64,000 nt of DNA from Nitrospira sp. (GCA_022843785.1 JALHMZ010000012.1:1-64000), one strand, 5' to 3'. Positions 1 to 9,093 are shown, numbered from the stretch's first letter. Made by a program: numbers and translations. Notes: generated by a model not told the origin, from the letters alone.

Positions 1-446
1 CCGCCACCGATTCCCCATAATTGGAGTGCCGACGAGACATTCAGCGGACTGAATCCGACTGGCTCAGCGCGCAGATTAGAGATCTGGAGCAGATTATATT
101 CTTTGTCAAAACCGAATCCCCCAATATCGCGGCGAGTTGTGAATGTCTGTCCCTGCACAGTGACAATCTCCTTCCCCAGCACCTGCCATAACCAGGCGTA
201 GATGGCCACCACCCCGCCGACCGTCCACACCGCTAGCCATGCCAACATCAATGACCGACCCTCTGACGGTTCATCGCTGTGAGGAAACTGGGCGGGGACC
301 ATGACTTCGGCCACCGCCCAGCAGCAGATCCAAAACCCTAAAAAACAAATGACAAACCAACTCCGGCCACATGGAATGACGATGCGCAGATCCTTGGAGG
401 TGTCCGTGATAAGAACTCGAGAGGCGGATGGTTGTGTCTTTGCCAT
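1..446 (-). CDS. Hypothetical membrane protein, 3' end outside window
   Basis: The minus strand is open from an ATG at 446 to the left edge, giving the first 148 residues of a protein that continues outside. It begins MAKTQPSASRVLITDTS, then has two hydrophobic stretches at about residues 28-50 and 68-90, followed by a soluble part with a beta-strand character (KEIVTVQGQTFTTRRDIGGF). This looks like a small two-helix membrane protein with a PH-like or DUF-type cytoplasmic tail. I do not recognise the family. The reading frame is unbroken and the codon choice is like its neighbours. Confidence 0.6.
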   Translation of the reverse strand, partial: MAKTQPSASRVLITDTSKDLRIVIPCGRSWFVICFLGFWICCWAVAEVMVPAQFPHSDEPSEGRSLMLAWLAVWTVGGVVAIYAWLWQVLGKEIVTVQGQTFTTRRDIGGFGFDKEYNLLQISNLRAEPVGFSPLNVSSALQLWGIGG

Positions 447-830
447 GAGATAGTCCCGCTGCAGTGATACATTATTACACGAATGAGCAGTGCGTCTCAC
501 ATAATTTGGCTGTAGGAAAGGAGAAAAGACCGGCAGATCGTGGAATCGCGGCACACAGAGGAGACCTGCCGCCCCGCATGGCTTGTATTGGATAGTGAAC
601 GGCTCAGTGGTCCGGACAAATGCAGCAATACCCAAGCCACCATCGAAGCTGTTAGACTTACGTTACTGTAAGAGCTCAAGAAAGTACGAGACCTACCGAT
701 ACAGAGAGAGAGGAAGCCTAGGCGGGTTTTGAGGAAGTATGTGACAGTTTTCTCTTTGCTCGATAGTCTGAAGTGCATTCCTATGTATGCCCTGTAGATT
801 CTTGATTGAGCCGCCAGCGTATTTCATCCA
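447..830. other. Intergenic region, divergent promoter space
   Basis: This 384-base gap lies between the divergently read partial membrane protein and the NADH dehydrogenase. Short open frames here on both strands lack protein-like composition and ribosome binding sites. It presumably holds promoters for both flanking genes, but I see no clear -35/-10 pair, operator or terminator hairpin. Confidence 0.4.
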
Positions 831-2150
831 ATGACTCAAAAACGCGTCGTTATTATCGGGGGCGGATTCGGAGGCATGACGGCTGCGCGTTTCTTGCGCG
901 ACGTCGAGGTCGTCCTGATCGACCGCACGAATCACCATGTGTTTCAACCGTTGCTCTACCAAGTCGCCACCGCCGCCTTGTCTCCGAGCGACATCGCCTG
1001 GCCGTTGCGCACACTCTTCCGTTCACAACCCAATGTGCGCGTGGTGATGGATGACGTGCTGTCGATTGATCGGACTGCCCGGGTGGTCCGTCTCCGGGAC
1101 AGCGCCCCGATTGCCTTTGATGCCTTGATTGTCGCTCCAGGATCGCGTCACGCCTATTTCGGGCATGATGAGTGGGAGGCGTTGGCCCCTGGACTCAAGA
1201 CCATGGCCGATGCCGTCCATCTGCGCGAGCGGATGTTGCTCGCCTTCGAGGAGGCGGAACGGCAGAGGGCCGAAACCGGCGCGCAAGACCGTCTGACTTT
1301 TGTGATCGTCGGAGGAGGTCCAACAGGAGTCGAATTAGCCGGTTCGCTCCTTGAGATCGGAAGAAGGGCTATGGGGCCGGATTATCCTCATTTGCGCCTG
1401 GAAGATCTCTCAATCGTCCTCGTGGAAGCCGGTCCACGTATTCTTCCGGGGTTCGATCCCAAACTATCCGCAAAGGCTGCCGACGCTCTCGCTCATATGG
1501 GCGTCACGGTTAAACTGAACAACCCAGTGAGTGCGGTCCGCCCGGACGGAGTCATGGTCGGAAGCGAATGGGTCCCGTCAACCAATGTGATTTGGGCGGC
1601 AGGCAACAAAGCCTCGCCACTCCTGAACACGCTAAAGGTTGCCCAAGATTCATGCGGTCGAGTTAACGTTCACGCCGATTTGTCGATTCCGGATGAACCC
1701 TGGATTTTTGTCATCGGTGATGCCGCACATTGCCTGGATCCCGACGGCAAACCCTTGCCGGGAATTGCTCCCGTGGCCATGGGAGAAGGCCAGTATGTTG
1801 CCCAGTTGATCAATCAGCAGCTGTTGCCGGATCAACGCGCCCCGTTTGTCTATAAAGATCGCGGCATGCTGGCGACGATCGGCCGCGCCCGGGCCGTGGC
1901 CCAAATCGGCCCGATCCATGTATCAGGCTTGCTGGCCTGGATGCTCTGGTGCATCGTTCATGTGTTTTTTCTGATCGGTCTCAGAAACCGGATCCGCGTG
2001 ATGTCGGAATGGACATGGTATTACCTCACCTTCAAACCAGGAGCCAGGCTGCTGTTTGAGCAACCTGCCCGTCCTGGCAATAGCTCCTCGAAAATCCCTG
2101 CATGCGAGAGCGCTGCAGCCGACCGCACAAACTCACGACGCGCGGCATGA
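831..2150 (+). CDS. ndh: Type II NADH dehydrogenase / NAD(P)-FAD oxidoreductase
   Basis: A 439-residue flavoprotein that would oxidise NADH and pass electrons to quinone at the inner membrane face without pumping protons. The sequence shows an FAD dinucleotide fold at residues 6-15 (VIIGGGFGGM), an NAD(P)H fold at about 157-170 (FVIVGGGPTGVELAG), and the second FAD motif VIGDAAH at about 294-300. A hydrophobic/amphipathic C-terminal segment (about 365-405, LLAWMLWCIVHVFFLIGL) is the usual membrane attachment of NDH-2 enzymes. Length fits the family. The start at 831 places the glycine motif at the usual distance from the N-terminus, although no strong Shine-Dalgarno precedes it. Related quinone reductases such as sulfide:quinone reductase are less likely because their cysteine pattern is not evident. 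Confidence 0.88.
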   Translation: MTQKRVVIIGGGFGGMTAARFLRDVEVVLIDRTNHHVFQPLLYQVATAALSPSDIAWPLRTLFRSQPNVRVVMDDVLSIDRTARVVRLRDSAPIAFDALIVAPGSRHAYFGHDEWEALAPGLKTMADAVHLRERMLLAFEEAERQRAETGAQDRLTFVIVGGGPTGVELAGSLLEIGRRAMGPDYPHLRLEDLSIVLVEAGPRILPGFDPKLSAKAADALAHMGVTVKLNNPVSAVRPDGVMVGSEWVPSTNVIWAAGNKASPLLNTLKVAQDSCGRVNVHADLSIPDEPWIFVIGDAAHCLDPDGKPLPGIAPVAMGEGQYVAQLINQQLLPDQRAPFVYKDRGMLATIGRARAVAQIGPIHVSGLLAWMLWCIVHVFFLIGLRNRIRVMSEWTWYYLTFKPGARLLFEQPARPGNSSSKIPACESAAADRTNSRRAA

Positions 2151-2303
2151 CGCAAGACGTGTAGCAACCCGTTTGCGCCACATCGACTCACCTGCACAGC
2201 GTACGAGTACGCCCTTCCGGCCGCACCTGGTTGACACGACGCCCTCCACAACGTAGCCTGCCTCCGTTTCACCCATGGGCGGAACATCTCATTTCTGAGC
2301 ACT

Positions 2304-2849
2304 ATGGACTGGTTATTCTGGACCGGCTTGGGCCTGTTCGCTGTCATCGCTGGCGTCGTATCGTTCTATCTCTATGCGCTCGTGGCGCGAACCAGGAAGG
2401 AGTTCCACGCGCTTCAACCGGATGTGACAATTACCAATTTGTCGGCGATGAATTCCGGAAACGTGCTCACGCTATTTCCCGAATTCGAAAACGTTGGTGG
2501 CGGGGTGGCGCACGATTGCCAATTGCATATGGGGGGATGGGATGGAAACTTTGCGGTCAAGAAAGTCTACCCGCGCGGGGCGCGCATCCAGAAACAACGA
2601 GCGTCGATCGTGTTGGGTCCCGAGGCCCCGATTCGGACACAACCAGTCAGCAATGGCTATCTACGTCTCCGCTATCTCGACCGCTGGGGACATAAGTACG
2701 ATTGCTGGTATCAGGTGACTCAGATCAAGAATCTGGCGCTGCCGCTCTATAACGTTCAGATCGACTTGGACCACCCCGAAGTGAACAGACCCATTCTCTC
2801 GTTCTGGGACATGCGAAAATTGCTGCGCGCACTGGATCAGGAAGACTGA
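2304..2849 (+). CDS. Hypothetical single-pass membrane protein
   Basis: A 181-residue protein with one N-terminal membrane helix at about residues 3-26 and a soluble domain that would face the periplasm or cytoplasm. The domain contains FPEFENVGGGVAHDC and GYLRLRYLDRWGHKYDCW, resembling the beta-rich folds of proteins that only carry an 'N-anchored' beta sandwich. It follows the NADH dehydrogenase by about 150 bases on the same strand. I do not recognise a named family. The ATG at 2304 begins directly at the hydrophobic helix, which supports the start. Confidence 0.6.
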   Translation: MDWLFWTGLGLFAVIAGVVSFYLYALVARTRKEFHALQPDVTITNLSAMNSGNVLTLFPEFENVGGGVAHDCQLHMGGWDGNFAVKKVYPRGARIQKQRASIVLGPEAPIRTQPVSNGYLRLRYLDRWGHKYDCWYQVTQIKNLALPLYNVQIDLDHPEVNRPILSFWDMRKLLRALDQED

Positions 2850-2868
2850 GCGCATCTCGCTTGAAAGA

Positions 2869-2891
2869 GCCTATGGCGTATGGCTGATGGC
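2869..2891 (+). repeat. Short word-repeat (TATGGC/GATGGC type)
   Basis: A run of imperfect six- to seven-base words built on TATGGC and GATGGC lies just after the stop of the preceding gene. The same word family occurs inside lhr (21314-21349) and at the end of the ferritin-like gene (49023-49050), so this is one member of a dispersed low-complexity repeat. Confidence 0.6.
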
Positions 2892-2987
2892 ACGAAACCG
2901 GAAAAGAATCGAAGCGGGAGGTACGACGGATTGTAAGTTGCGCGATTTGAAACGATCAACACGGGCCACGCAGGTTTGAGAGTGAGC

Positions 2988-3011
2988 AGCCCCGGCGAGA
3001 TCGCCAGGGCT
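2988..3011 (-). terminator. Possible terminator hairpin of the 3037-3669 lipoprotein gene
   Basis: AGCCC and GGCGA on one arm pair with TCGCC and GGGCT on the other, with a C/A mismatch between the two blocks and a very tight loop. It begins 26 bases past the stop codon of the minus-strand lipoprotein gene. No long T-run follows, so it is a weak candidate. Confidence 0.35.
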
Positions 3012-3036
3012 ACTCCAAGCAAGAGGACAGCGCGAA

Positions 3037-3669
3037 TCAATGCGCCGGGATTTGCGGGCCGACCTTTTCGAGAATGACCTGCCGAATCTGTTTGGCAAAG
3101 CGTTTCGAGACTTCTTCATTCTGCAACACGTGGCCTGATTCGTACACGGTGTAAATCGCAGGGGGGGACTGAGAGGTAATGGTGGCCTCCATAACCACAG
3201 CCGTCATCTTGCCGGGTTTGCCGGTCTTGCGATGCACCCCCTTCATCTCCATCAGCGAGACCTTCGGTGCAACGGTGACATCGATGATTGATGCCGCCTT
3301 TTTGTTTCCCGGGACGAGTTGGATAACGGGATCGGACGAGAGTTCCTTCCGAATGTGTTGCGCGACTGCCCCCTTGGGCTTTTCCGCTTCCTGCATTTTC
3401 TTATCCAGGACGGTGGACGAAAGATTGACGTAAATGGGATCCTGCGGGCCGCGCAGAGGCTTAGCGTTGAGGAGATTGGATTGCTCCGCTTCATTGGCCT
3501 GAGTCTGTTGCCCCTTCGTCTGCGCATCGAGTTGCTGCTTGACAACAGAGTCTTCGCCGGTATCCTTTGATGCAAAGTCTCCCCCGGCGCATGCGGCGAC
3601 TGCCACGCTGAGCATGACGATACTCAGGACAGAAAGGATCTGATACGGCCTAGATGATGTGTGGATCAT
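3037..3669 (-). CDS. Hypothetical lipoprotein
   Basis: A 210-residue protein with a clear lipoprotein signal: positively charged start, hydrophobic core and lipobox VAAC, with Cys27 as the modified residue. The mature part starts with a Gln/Lys-rich linker (about 40-70), then a compact domain (about 80-210) with alternating beta strands, including IYVNLSSTVLDKKM and MTAVVMEATITSQSPPA. I do not recognise the domain. An AAGGAG ribosome site stands about seven bases before the ATG. It is divergent from the beta-barrel gene at 4056, with a shared upstream region of nearly 400 bases. Confidence 0.7.
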   Translation of the reverse strand: MIHTSSRPYQILSVLSIVMLSVAVAACAGGDFASKDTGEDSVVKQQLDAQTKGQQTQANEAEQSNLLNAKPLRGPQDPIYVNLSSTVLDKKMQEAEKPKGAVAQHIRKELSSDPVIQLVPGNKKAASIIDVTVAPKVSLMEMKGVHRKTGKPGKMTAVVMEATITSQSPPAIYTVYESGHVLQNEEVSKRFAKQIRQVILEKVGPQIPAH

Positions 3670-4055
3670 GGAGTCGCTCCTTTGAAGGATGATCTGTACG
3701 GCCAGTGGCGGTCTTCATCGTATTGCGATAAGTGTAGCAGCTGACTGGATCCTGTCGAGTTTTGCCCCTTCTAGGGTTATCAACTCTATGTCCATGCGCA
3801 TGGTTTGGATGTAGCTTCGGTGGTGCAAGGCATATATTCTCAGCATTTTCATGATGTTGGCAGGACATGCTACTTACGTCCTGCTACCGTGACCGCCAGC
3901 CTCACGCCGGCAAATGCAGGAGAAATCTTCGTAAACTCTGGGGAGCAGATCCAACCTCGCCAATCGGTCTTACGGCCTCTGTGCAGCGCGTCAGGCACTT
4001 GTTATGATGACTCAGCCTCATATCAGATCGAGGGCTCGTGATCGCGGAGATAAAG
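3670..4055. other. Divergent intergenic region
   Basis: About 386 bases between the divergent lipoprotein and beta-barrel genes. Only shadow-type open frames are present. It must hold the promoters of both genes, but I cannot point to a convincing promoter or operator. Confidence 0.4.
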
Positions 4056-4706
4056 ATGCCGGCACGTACCACTCTTTGGGTCCTCTGGTTCATCGCTGGA
4101 ATCATTGTCACACCCACAACCGTCATCGCGGAATGGTATCTTGCCGGAACAGCCGGTGTGAATTTCGCGGATCGAATCAACACCATTGGAGGAACAGGCC
4201 CGCAAGCTGGACTGCCAGGCCCCCTCGTAGACTTTGATCTCCAGAACTCGATCACCTATGGCGCCAAGGCGGGCTATTTCCCAGGACATAGTTGGTTCGG
4301 GATCGAGGGAGAAGTGCTGCACACGACGCCTCACATAAAGAGCTTGCCTCGCACTCCAACCTTAGATGAAGTTCCCGGCGTCCATTTAAGACTCACCACG
4401 ATCGGGGCAAACTTCATCGCACGATATCCAGGCCGCACGTTTCAGCCCTATGTAGGAGCCGGGATCGGCATGGCCATCGCCCGCATCGGAGATACTGCAA
4501 CCGTCCAGAGCGACACTGATGTGACAGCGGCCTGGAACCTATTGGTCGGCCTCAGGGCATTTCTGACTTCACACGTGGCGGTGTTTACGGAATATAAGTA
4601 TCAGGGCGTATCGCTCCAATTCGACCAGGCATTCGGCCCCGATGGCGGTTTTGCCGGCAACTATAGAGCGCAGCACATCCTGGGTGGGCTGTCCTACCAT
4701 TTTTAG
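4056..4706 (+). CDS. Outer-membrane beta-barrel protein
   Basis: A 216-residue protein with an N-terminal signal peptide (hydrophobic core about 7-20, cleavage near VIAEW) and a body of alternating amphipathic strands, including FQPYVGAGIGMAIARIG, ending in an aromatic residue (LGGLSYHF), the usual signature for BAM-assembled barrels. It resembles the OmpA/OmpW-like 8-strand family (PF13505). The frame is open further up to a GTG at 4038, but the ATG at 4056 has GGAG at a good distance and gives a normal signal peptide. The Slp-like lipoprotein gene follows after 13 bases, so the two are probably cotranscribed. Confidence 0.75.
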   Translation: MPARTTLWVLWFIAGIIVTPTTVIAEWYLAGTAGVNFADRINTIGGTGPQAGLPGPLVDFDLQNSITYGAKAGYFPGHSWFGIEGEVLHTTPHIKSLPRTPTLDEVPGVHLRLTTIGANFIARYPGRTFQPYVGAGIGMAIARIGDTATVQSDTDVTAAWNLLVGLRAFLTSHVAVFTEYKYQGVSLQFDQAFGPDGGFAGNYRAQHILGGLSYHF

Positions 4707-4719
4707 ACGAGGAGGCTCT

Positions 4720-5394
4720 ATGTTTCGCGGCGCTGTGCTCCCTCCCCTGCTGGCAGGACTCTTCGGCGTCGTGTCTTGTGCGGAATCCGTCCATCAAGTT
4801 CAACGGGAATCAGGCTTGCTCGGCGTGCCATCAGAGTTGGCAACCCAAATTGATTCTAGTGTCAGGTTTGTCGATTTACAGGGGACTCCTGCAAACTATG
4901 TTGGGCGAGTGGTCATGCTCGGCGGGATTATCCTTGGGGCGAAACGGACTGAAACGGAGACCGAAATAGAAATCCTGGAACTTCCAGTCGGTCCCAATGG
5001 GCCGTTAACAGATGACCGCCTTCGTTCAAAGGGGCGGTTCATAGCTGTGCATCGTGCGTTTGTCGACCCGGCAACTCTACCGCCAGGCACACCCGTCAGC
5101 ATCATCGGTGCAGTGACGGGCTCGACGACCAAACCTCTCGATGAAGGCGAATTCACCTATCCGGTACTCGAAGCCAAACACATCGTGAATTGGAATACAG
5201 CCGTTGCGCAGAGGCCGGCCAGTCCGCTGTTTCTGAGCCCATTTCTTGCGCCACTTGCACCCTATGGATATTGGGGCAGACCCTATGGACATTTCCCCTA
5301 TTCAGGACGTTTCGGCCCTTCGATCGGCGCTCCAAGATCCTCGCCACCACCGCCTCCGCCACGAACCCCCTCCCCGCACCTTAGGCGCAGGTAA
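4720..5394 (+). CDS. slp: Slp-family outer-membrane lipoprotein
   Basis: A 224-residue lipoprotein with lipobox VVSC (Cys20). The core (about 45-150) matches the Slp pattern: a strand-rich region with YVGRVVMLGGIILGAKR, then a loop on LELPVGPNGPLTDDR and a closing EFTYPVLEAKHIVNW. In enterobacteria Slp is induced by starvation and acid, with unclear molecular function. The last 50 residues are Tyr/Pro/Gly-rich and end in a run of prolines, longer than typical. The open frame extends upstream into the barrel gene, but the ATG at 4720 sits behind GAGGAGG and gives a proper signal sequence. Confidence 0.75.
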   Translation: MFRGAVLPPLLAGLFGVVSCAESVHQVQRESGLLGVPSELATQIDSSVRFVDLQGTPANYVGRVVMLGGIILGAKRTETETEIEILELPVGPNGPLTDDRLRSKGRFIAVHRAFVDPATLPPGTPVSIIGAVTGSTTKPLDEGEFTYPVLEAKHIVNWNTAVAQRPASPLFLSPFLAPLAPYGYWGRPYGHFPYSGRFGPSIGAPRSSPPPPPPRTPSPHLRRR

Positions 5395-5400
5395 TCATTG

Positions 5401-6135
5401 ATGGAACCTACAGACAAACCATCAGGGCATATCCTGTCCCGCCGTCAAGTCGTAACACTTCTCGGTACGACTGGCGCAGTATGGCTGACGGGAGGTGGTC
5501 TCATTCCAAGGCGATTATTTGCAGGCGATGCGGAATCTGCTTGTATTGTTCGGCCGGAACAAATGGAAGGGCCGTATTTCGTCGATGAACGGTTACATCG
5601 ATCCGATATCCGCTCTGATCCTACCAATGGTCAAATCAAACAGGGTACGCCGCTGACGCTCACCTTTCAGGTCATGCGTCTTCAGTCTGGAGACTGCCAG
5701 CCATTGCCCGGCGCTCAAGTGGATGTTTGGCACTGCGATGCCACGGGCGTCTATTCCGATGTGCGCGATCCCTGGTTCAACACCATGGGCCGGAAGTTTT
5801 TGCGCGGCCACCAGATCACCGACATGCGGGGCGAGGTCCGATTCATCACAATCTATCCAGGCTGGTATCCCGGAAGGACCGTGCACATTCATTTCAAGAT
5901 TCGCACGGGCTCATCGGGCGGACGGCGCTTCGACTTTACGTCGCAATTGTACTTTGACGATACCATCACAGATCGCGTGCTCTCCACTCCACCCTATGCC
6001 GAACGGGGGCCGCGCACCGCGCGAAACCGGCAGGACTGGATCTTTAGGCAGGGCGGCGACCGGCTGATACTGGCACCTTCTCCTGCCGACAAGGGTTACG
6101 CAGCCTCCTTCTCCATCGGCCTCCAGATTCCTTGA
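5401..6135 (+). CDS. Tat-exported intradiol ring-cleavage dioxygenase family protein
   Basis: A 244-residue protein of the protocatechuate/catechol 1,2-dioxygenase fold. The N-terminus has twin arginines (SRRQVV at 13-18) followed by a hydrophobic stretch, so it is probably exported folded by the Tat system. The four Fe(III) ligands are visible: Tyr in TGVYSDV (about 118), Tyr in YPGWYPG (about 155), and the two His of TVHIHFKI (about 162 and 164). The EGPYFVDE start of the fold is typical of the exported 'twin-arginine intradiol' subgroup. It lies seven bases after slp on the same strand, suggesting one transcript. A TTG three bases earlier also opens the frame; the ATG at 5401 is preferred. 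Substrate cannot be told from sequence. Confidence 0.85.
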   Translation: MEPTDKPSGHILSRRQVVTLLGTTGAVWLTGGGLIPRRLFAGDAESACIVRPEQMEGPYFVDERLHRSDIRSDPTNGQIKQGTPLTLTFQVMRLQSGDCQPLPGAQVDVWHCDATGVYSDVRDPWFNTMGRKFLRGHQITDMRGEVRFITIYPGWYPGRTVHIHFKIRTGSSGGRRFDFTSQLYFDDTITDRVLSTPPYAERGPRTARNRQDWIFRQGGDRLILAPSPADKGYAASFSIGLQIP

Positions 6136-6644
6136 ACCGACGCACAACGCACCGAGGAGATGCCGTGACATCTCCTCGGTGTCGTTCTAGCTGTGCAATT
6201 AACGGCTCAGCGACACACTGCCATGCTTCATGCCGTTGCCCCGGACTTCCCCCGACGCATCACGATCGGCCTGACAAAGGACGCTTCGCCGAGCAACACT
6301 TCGGCGTGCGCGCACCAGATCTGGATCTTCGCCACGTCGTTGATCTATACCGGCAAGGTAATGGTCCGGTTCCACCAGCGCACCTCCTGTCAATGCCGTT
6401 GGTCTGAGTCAGCCGATAGCCCCCTTGTACTATTCAGATGTGCTCAGTGGCCCCGATGCGCTCGCCTGCAATCTATCGACTACCTCCTAATGAGGATCTT
6501 TGCGCGCCCTAATCCCCTCTCTGGAGGGGTTGCGGCCAGTGAGAGCAGCTCGATACATTACACGGTCATCATAACGGGCACCGACTCACAACGAGACTGG
6601 GACAGACTGAGCTGGTAGACCCGCCAAAACAGGAGCACATTCCA
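6136..6644. other. 509-base region without a convincing gene
   Basis: After the terminator at 6151-6180 no open frame has convincing protein character. A 58-codon minus-strand frame starting at a GTG near 6375 has a good AGGAGG in front of it, but the product is unlike any family I know. The rest appears to be ordinary intergenic sequence or decayed coding sequence. Confidence 0.4.
6151..6180 (+). terminator. Terminator hairpin after the dioxygenase gene
   Basis: A perfect 12-base-pair stem, ACCGAGGAGATG against CATCTCCTCGGT with a six-base loop, begins 16 bases after the dioxygenase stop. The T-run after it is weak (GTCGTTCT), but the stem strength and position fit termination of the 4056-6135 transcript. 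Confidence 0.7.
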
Positions 6645-7370
6645 ATGATTGGGAACACGACATCCTCACCGTTTGGGAACCGCCAGAGACCCGCTCTGTC
6701 CACCATCGTGCCGGTGTTGATGGGGTGCATGGCGGTATTGAGTGCGTGCGGTGGTGAGGATACTGCACCGCGGTCTCGTGCAGCCACGTCTTCTGCGGCC
6801 ACAGTGTTGGCCTTTACGCCGACCACCGGGGGGATCGGCACGATCGTCACAGTAACAGGAACTAACTTTTCCACCACTCAATCCGTAACCATCGGTGGAA
6901 CCCCCGCTATTGTATTAAGCCAGTCTGGCAGTGCACTGACCGCCCTGGTCATGCCAGGTGCCGTCACCGGTCCGGTTCAAGTGACGAGGGCTTCTGACGT
7001 GCTCACAAGTTCAGGCCTCTTTACGGTCGCCACTACCGGGCTGCCCACGACGCAGCAGGGACCGAAGCTTATTGGCACCGGCGCCGCCGTGGGCCTCGTG
7101 CAGCAGGGCTATTCCGTGGCGCTCAGCGCTGATGGTGCGACCGCGCTCGTGGGCGGCCCGGCTGATGACGTAACCACCGGCGCGGCGTGGGTCTTCACTC
7201 GAACCGGCGGAATCTGGACACAGCAGGGTACGAAGCGCGTCGGCAGCGGCGCTGTGGGCGCGGCGTGGCAAGGCCATTCCGTGGCGCTCAGTGCCGATGG
7301 TGCCACCGCGCTCGTGGGCGGCCCTGCCGATAATGCAGGAACCGGCGCTGTCTGGGTCTTCGCTCCCTAA
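6645..7370 (+). CDS. Secreted TIG/IPT-domain lipoprotein with two FG-GAP-like repeats
   Basis: A 241-residue protein with a lipoprotein signal (LSAC, Cys35), an Ala/Ser linker, a TIG/IPT immunoglobulin-like domain (about 53-128: VTGTNFSTTQSVTIGGTPA) and two copies of a 55-residue unit with SVALSADGATALVGGPAD. Such units normally build seven-bladed propellers from many copies, so with only two this protein looks short. It could be a truncated cell-surface adhesin or a degenerate remnant. It ends cleanly at a stop after AVWVFAP. Confidence 0.6.
   Translation: MIGNTTSSPFGNRQRPALSTIVPVLMGCMAVLSACGGEDTAPRSRAATSSAATVLAFTPTTGGIGTIVTVTGTNFSTTQSVTIGGTPAIVLSQSGSALTALVMPGAVTGPVQVTRASDVLTSSGLFTVATTGLPTTQQGPKLIGTGAAVGLVQQGYSVALSADGATALVGGPADDVTTGAAWVFTRTGGIWTQQGTKRVGSGAVGAAWQGHSVALSADGATALVGGPADNAGTGAVWVFAP
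7111..7365 (+). repeat. 165-base imperfect tandem duplication inside the TIG protein
   Basis: The stretch starting ATTCCGTGGCGCTCAG at 7111 recurs at 7276 with only a few changes; period is 165 bases or 55 codons. It encodes the two FG-GAP-like repeats and is the likely result of unit duplication. Confidence 0.75.
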
Positions 7371-7629
7371 CCCGGATGATTGAAGCCTGGGCCCTGCGCC
7401 GTTCAGCGGTACAGGGCGCGGGGCTCAGCTCACCCGGATTAGGTGCCTGTAGCGCCTGCACGATGGCGTCAATGCCGGAATCTCCTTTCAACCGCAGTTG
7501 AGCATCTGATCATAGCGAGCCGGTGCTGCTTTGATCAGCCTCTGTTCCTTCCACAATCGGGAGTGCCGCCCAGATTCCTTAGAAAAACCGCCTTATGGTG
7601 CGCGATACTTCTGTGCTACTCTGCCCACC

Positions 7630-9093
7630 ATGCGTAAAGCGAAGATTGTCTGCACCATCGGGCCTGCGACGGCAACGCCGTCGATGCTTGAACAGCTCAT
7701 CCAAAGCGGCATGAATGCAGCACGGCTGAATTTCTCCCATGGCACGCATGAATCCCATGGAGCTGCCATTTCAGCGATCCGCCGGGCGGCAGAACGGCAA
7801 CGGGTAGCGGTCGCTATCATCCAAGATGTCCAGGGCCCTAGGATACGAGTGGGCAAATTGCCGGATGGGGGCATTGAGGTACGAGCCGGCCAGTCGGTAT
7901 GCGTACAGGTCGTATCGACTCGATCAGGAGCTGAAACCGGCCCGCATTCCCTGGCCCAATCCCTCATCCCCTCTTCTATTCCAGTCATTCCGGTTGTCTA
8001 TCCCTCCCTCACGCGTGACCTCCTGCCGGGCGCCAGGATTTTGATCAACGATGGACTGATCGAACTCATCGCCGACCGCATTTCCGAGGAATCTATCGAT
8101 TGCACCGTTGTGACCGGTGGAAAGATTTCGTCGCACAAAGGAATCAATTTGCCAGGAACAGATGTCAGCGCCCCCACGCTGACCGACAAAGACCGGGAGG
8201 ACATGCGATTCGGAGTCTCACAGGGGGTCGATTATGTGGCCTTGTCGTTCGTTCGAGGCCCTGAAGACATCGTGGCGGCGCGCACATGGCTTGTGAAATG
8301 CGGCGGGACTCAGCCGATCATCGCGAAAATCGAACGGGCTGAAGCTATCACGGCTTTGGATGCGATCCTGGAACAGGCAGAGGGGGTGATGATTGCTCGC
8401 GGCGATCTTGGCGTCGAGATGGGGCCTGAAGCAGTGCCGGTGTTACAAAAACGCATTATCGCAGAAGCGAACCGCCGGCGGCGTCTTGTCATCACCGCGA
8501 CACAGATGCTGGAATCGATGACCCAGGCATTGCGGCCGACCAGAGCTGAAGCTTCGGATGTCGCCAACGCGGTATTCGACGGCACCGATGCGGTGATGTT
8601 GTCTGCTGAAACAGCTATCGGCGCGTATCCGATCGAAACCGTTCGCGTCATGGATCGCATTGTTCGAGCAGCGGAAGAAGCCGCTGATCCGAATGTCCTG
8701 CCCAGACGTCACACTGATGTGGAGCAGCAGCCCTTTCCTGAAGCCATCTGTACGGCGGCATCTTCTGCCGCCAAAGCTATTTCTGCACGTGCGATCGTGG
8801 CCTTCAGCGAACAGGGCACAACAGCGCGATTGGTTTCCAAGCAACGACCGGCTCCGCCGATCATCGCCTTCACACCATTTGAGCCGGTTCGGCAGCGGAT
8901 GGCGCTTTATTGGGGAGTTCGTCCCTACACGGTCCCGCAAATCGAGCAGACTGATGCGCGAGTTACTGAGGCTGAACATCGATTAAAAGTGGAAGGGCTG
9001 GTCATGGCAGGAGATAAGATTGTGATTCTATCCGGGACGAGAGTAGGCCATCCCGGCGGGACCAATCTGATTAAGCTTCACGAAGTCGGATAG
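7630..9093 (+). CDS. pyk: Pyruvate kinase
   Basis: A 487-residue enzyme converting phosphoenolpyruvate and ADP to pyruvate and ATP, the last step of glycolysis. It starts with the typical KAKIVCTIGPAT strand, has the B-domain, and then the family signature AKIERAEAITALDAIL with the catalytic Lys, the Mg-binding MIARGDLGVEMGPE, the ITATQMLESM motif and VMLSAETAIGAYP. The C-terminal regulatory domain is present, ending in GHPGGTNLIKLHEVG. The open frame reaches up to 7531, but the 33 extra residues have no family similarity, so the ATG at 7630 is preferred. It converges with the HPF and phosphofructokinase genes, so glycolytic entry and exit sit side by side. Confidence 0.95.
   Translation: MRKAKIVCTIGPATATPSMLEQLIQSGMNAARLNFSHGTHESHGAAISAIRRAAERQRVAVAIIQDVQGPRIRVGKLPDGGIEVRAGQSVCVQVVSTRSGAETGPHSLAQSLIPSSIPVIPVVYPSLTRDLLPGARILINDGLIELIADRISEESIDCTVVTGGKISSHKGINLPGTDVSAPTLTDKDREDMRFGVSQGVDYVALSFVRGPEDIVAARTWLVKCGGTQPIIAKIERAEAITALDAILEQAEGVMIARGDLGVEMGPEAVPVLQKRIIAEANRRRRLVITATQMLESMTQALRPTRAEASDVANAVFDGTDAVMLSAETAIGAYPIETVRVMDRIVRAAEEAADPNVLPRRHTDVEQQPFPEAICTAASSAAKAISARAIVAFSEQGTTARLVSKQRPAPPIIAFTPFEPVRQRMALYWGVRPYTVPQIEQTDARVTEAEHRLKVEGLVMAGDKIVILSGTRVGHPGGTNLIKLHEVG

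Noticed and set aside
6193..6618. 141-codon plus-strand frame between dioxygenase and TIG gene
   Set aside because: Composition is not protein-like and no ribosome site is present.
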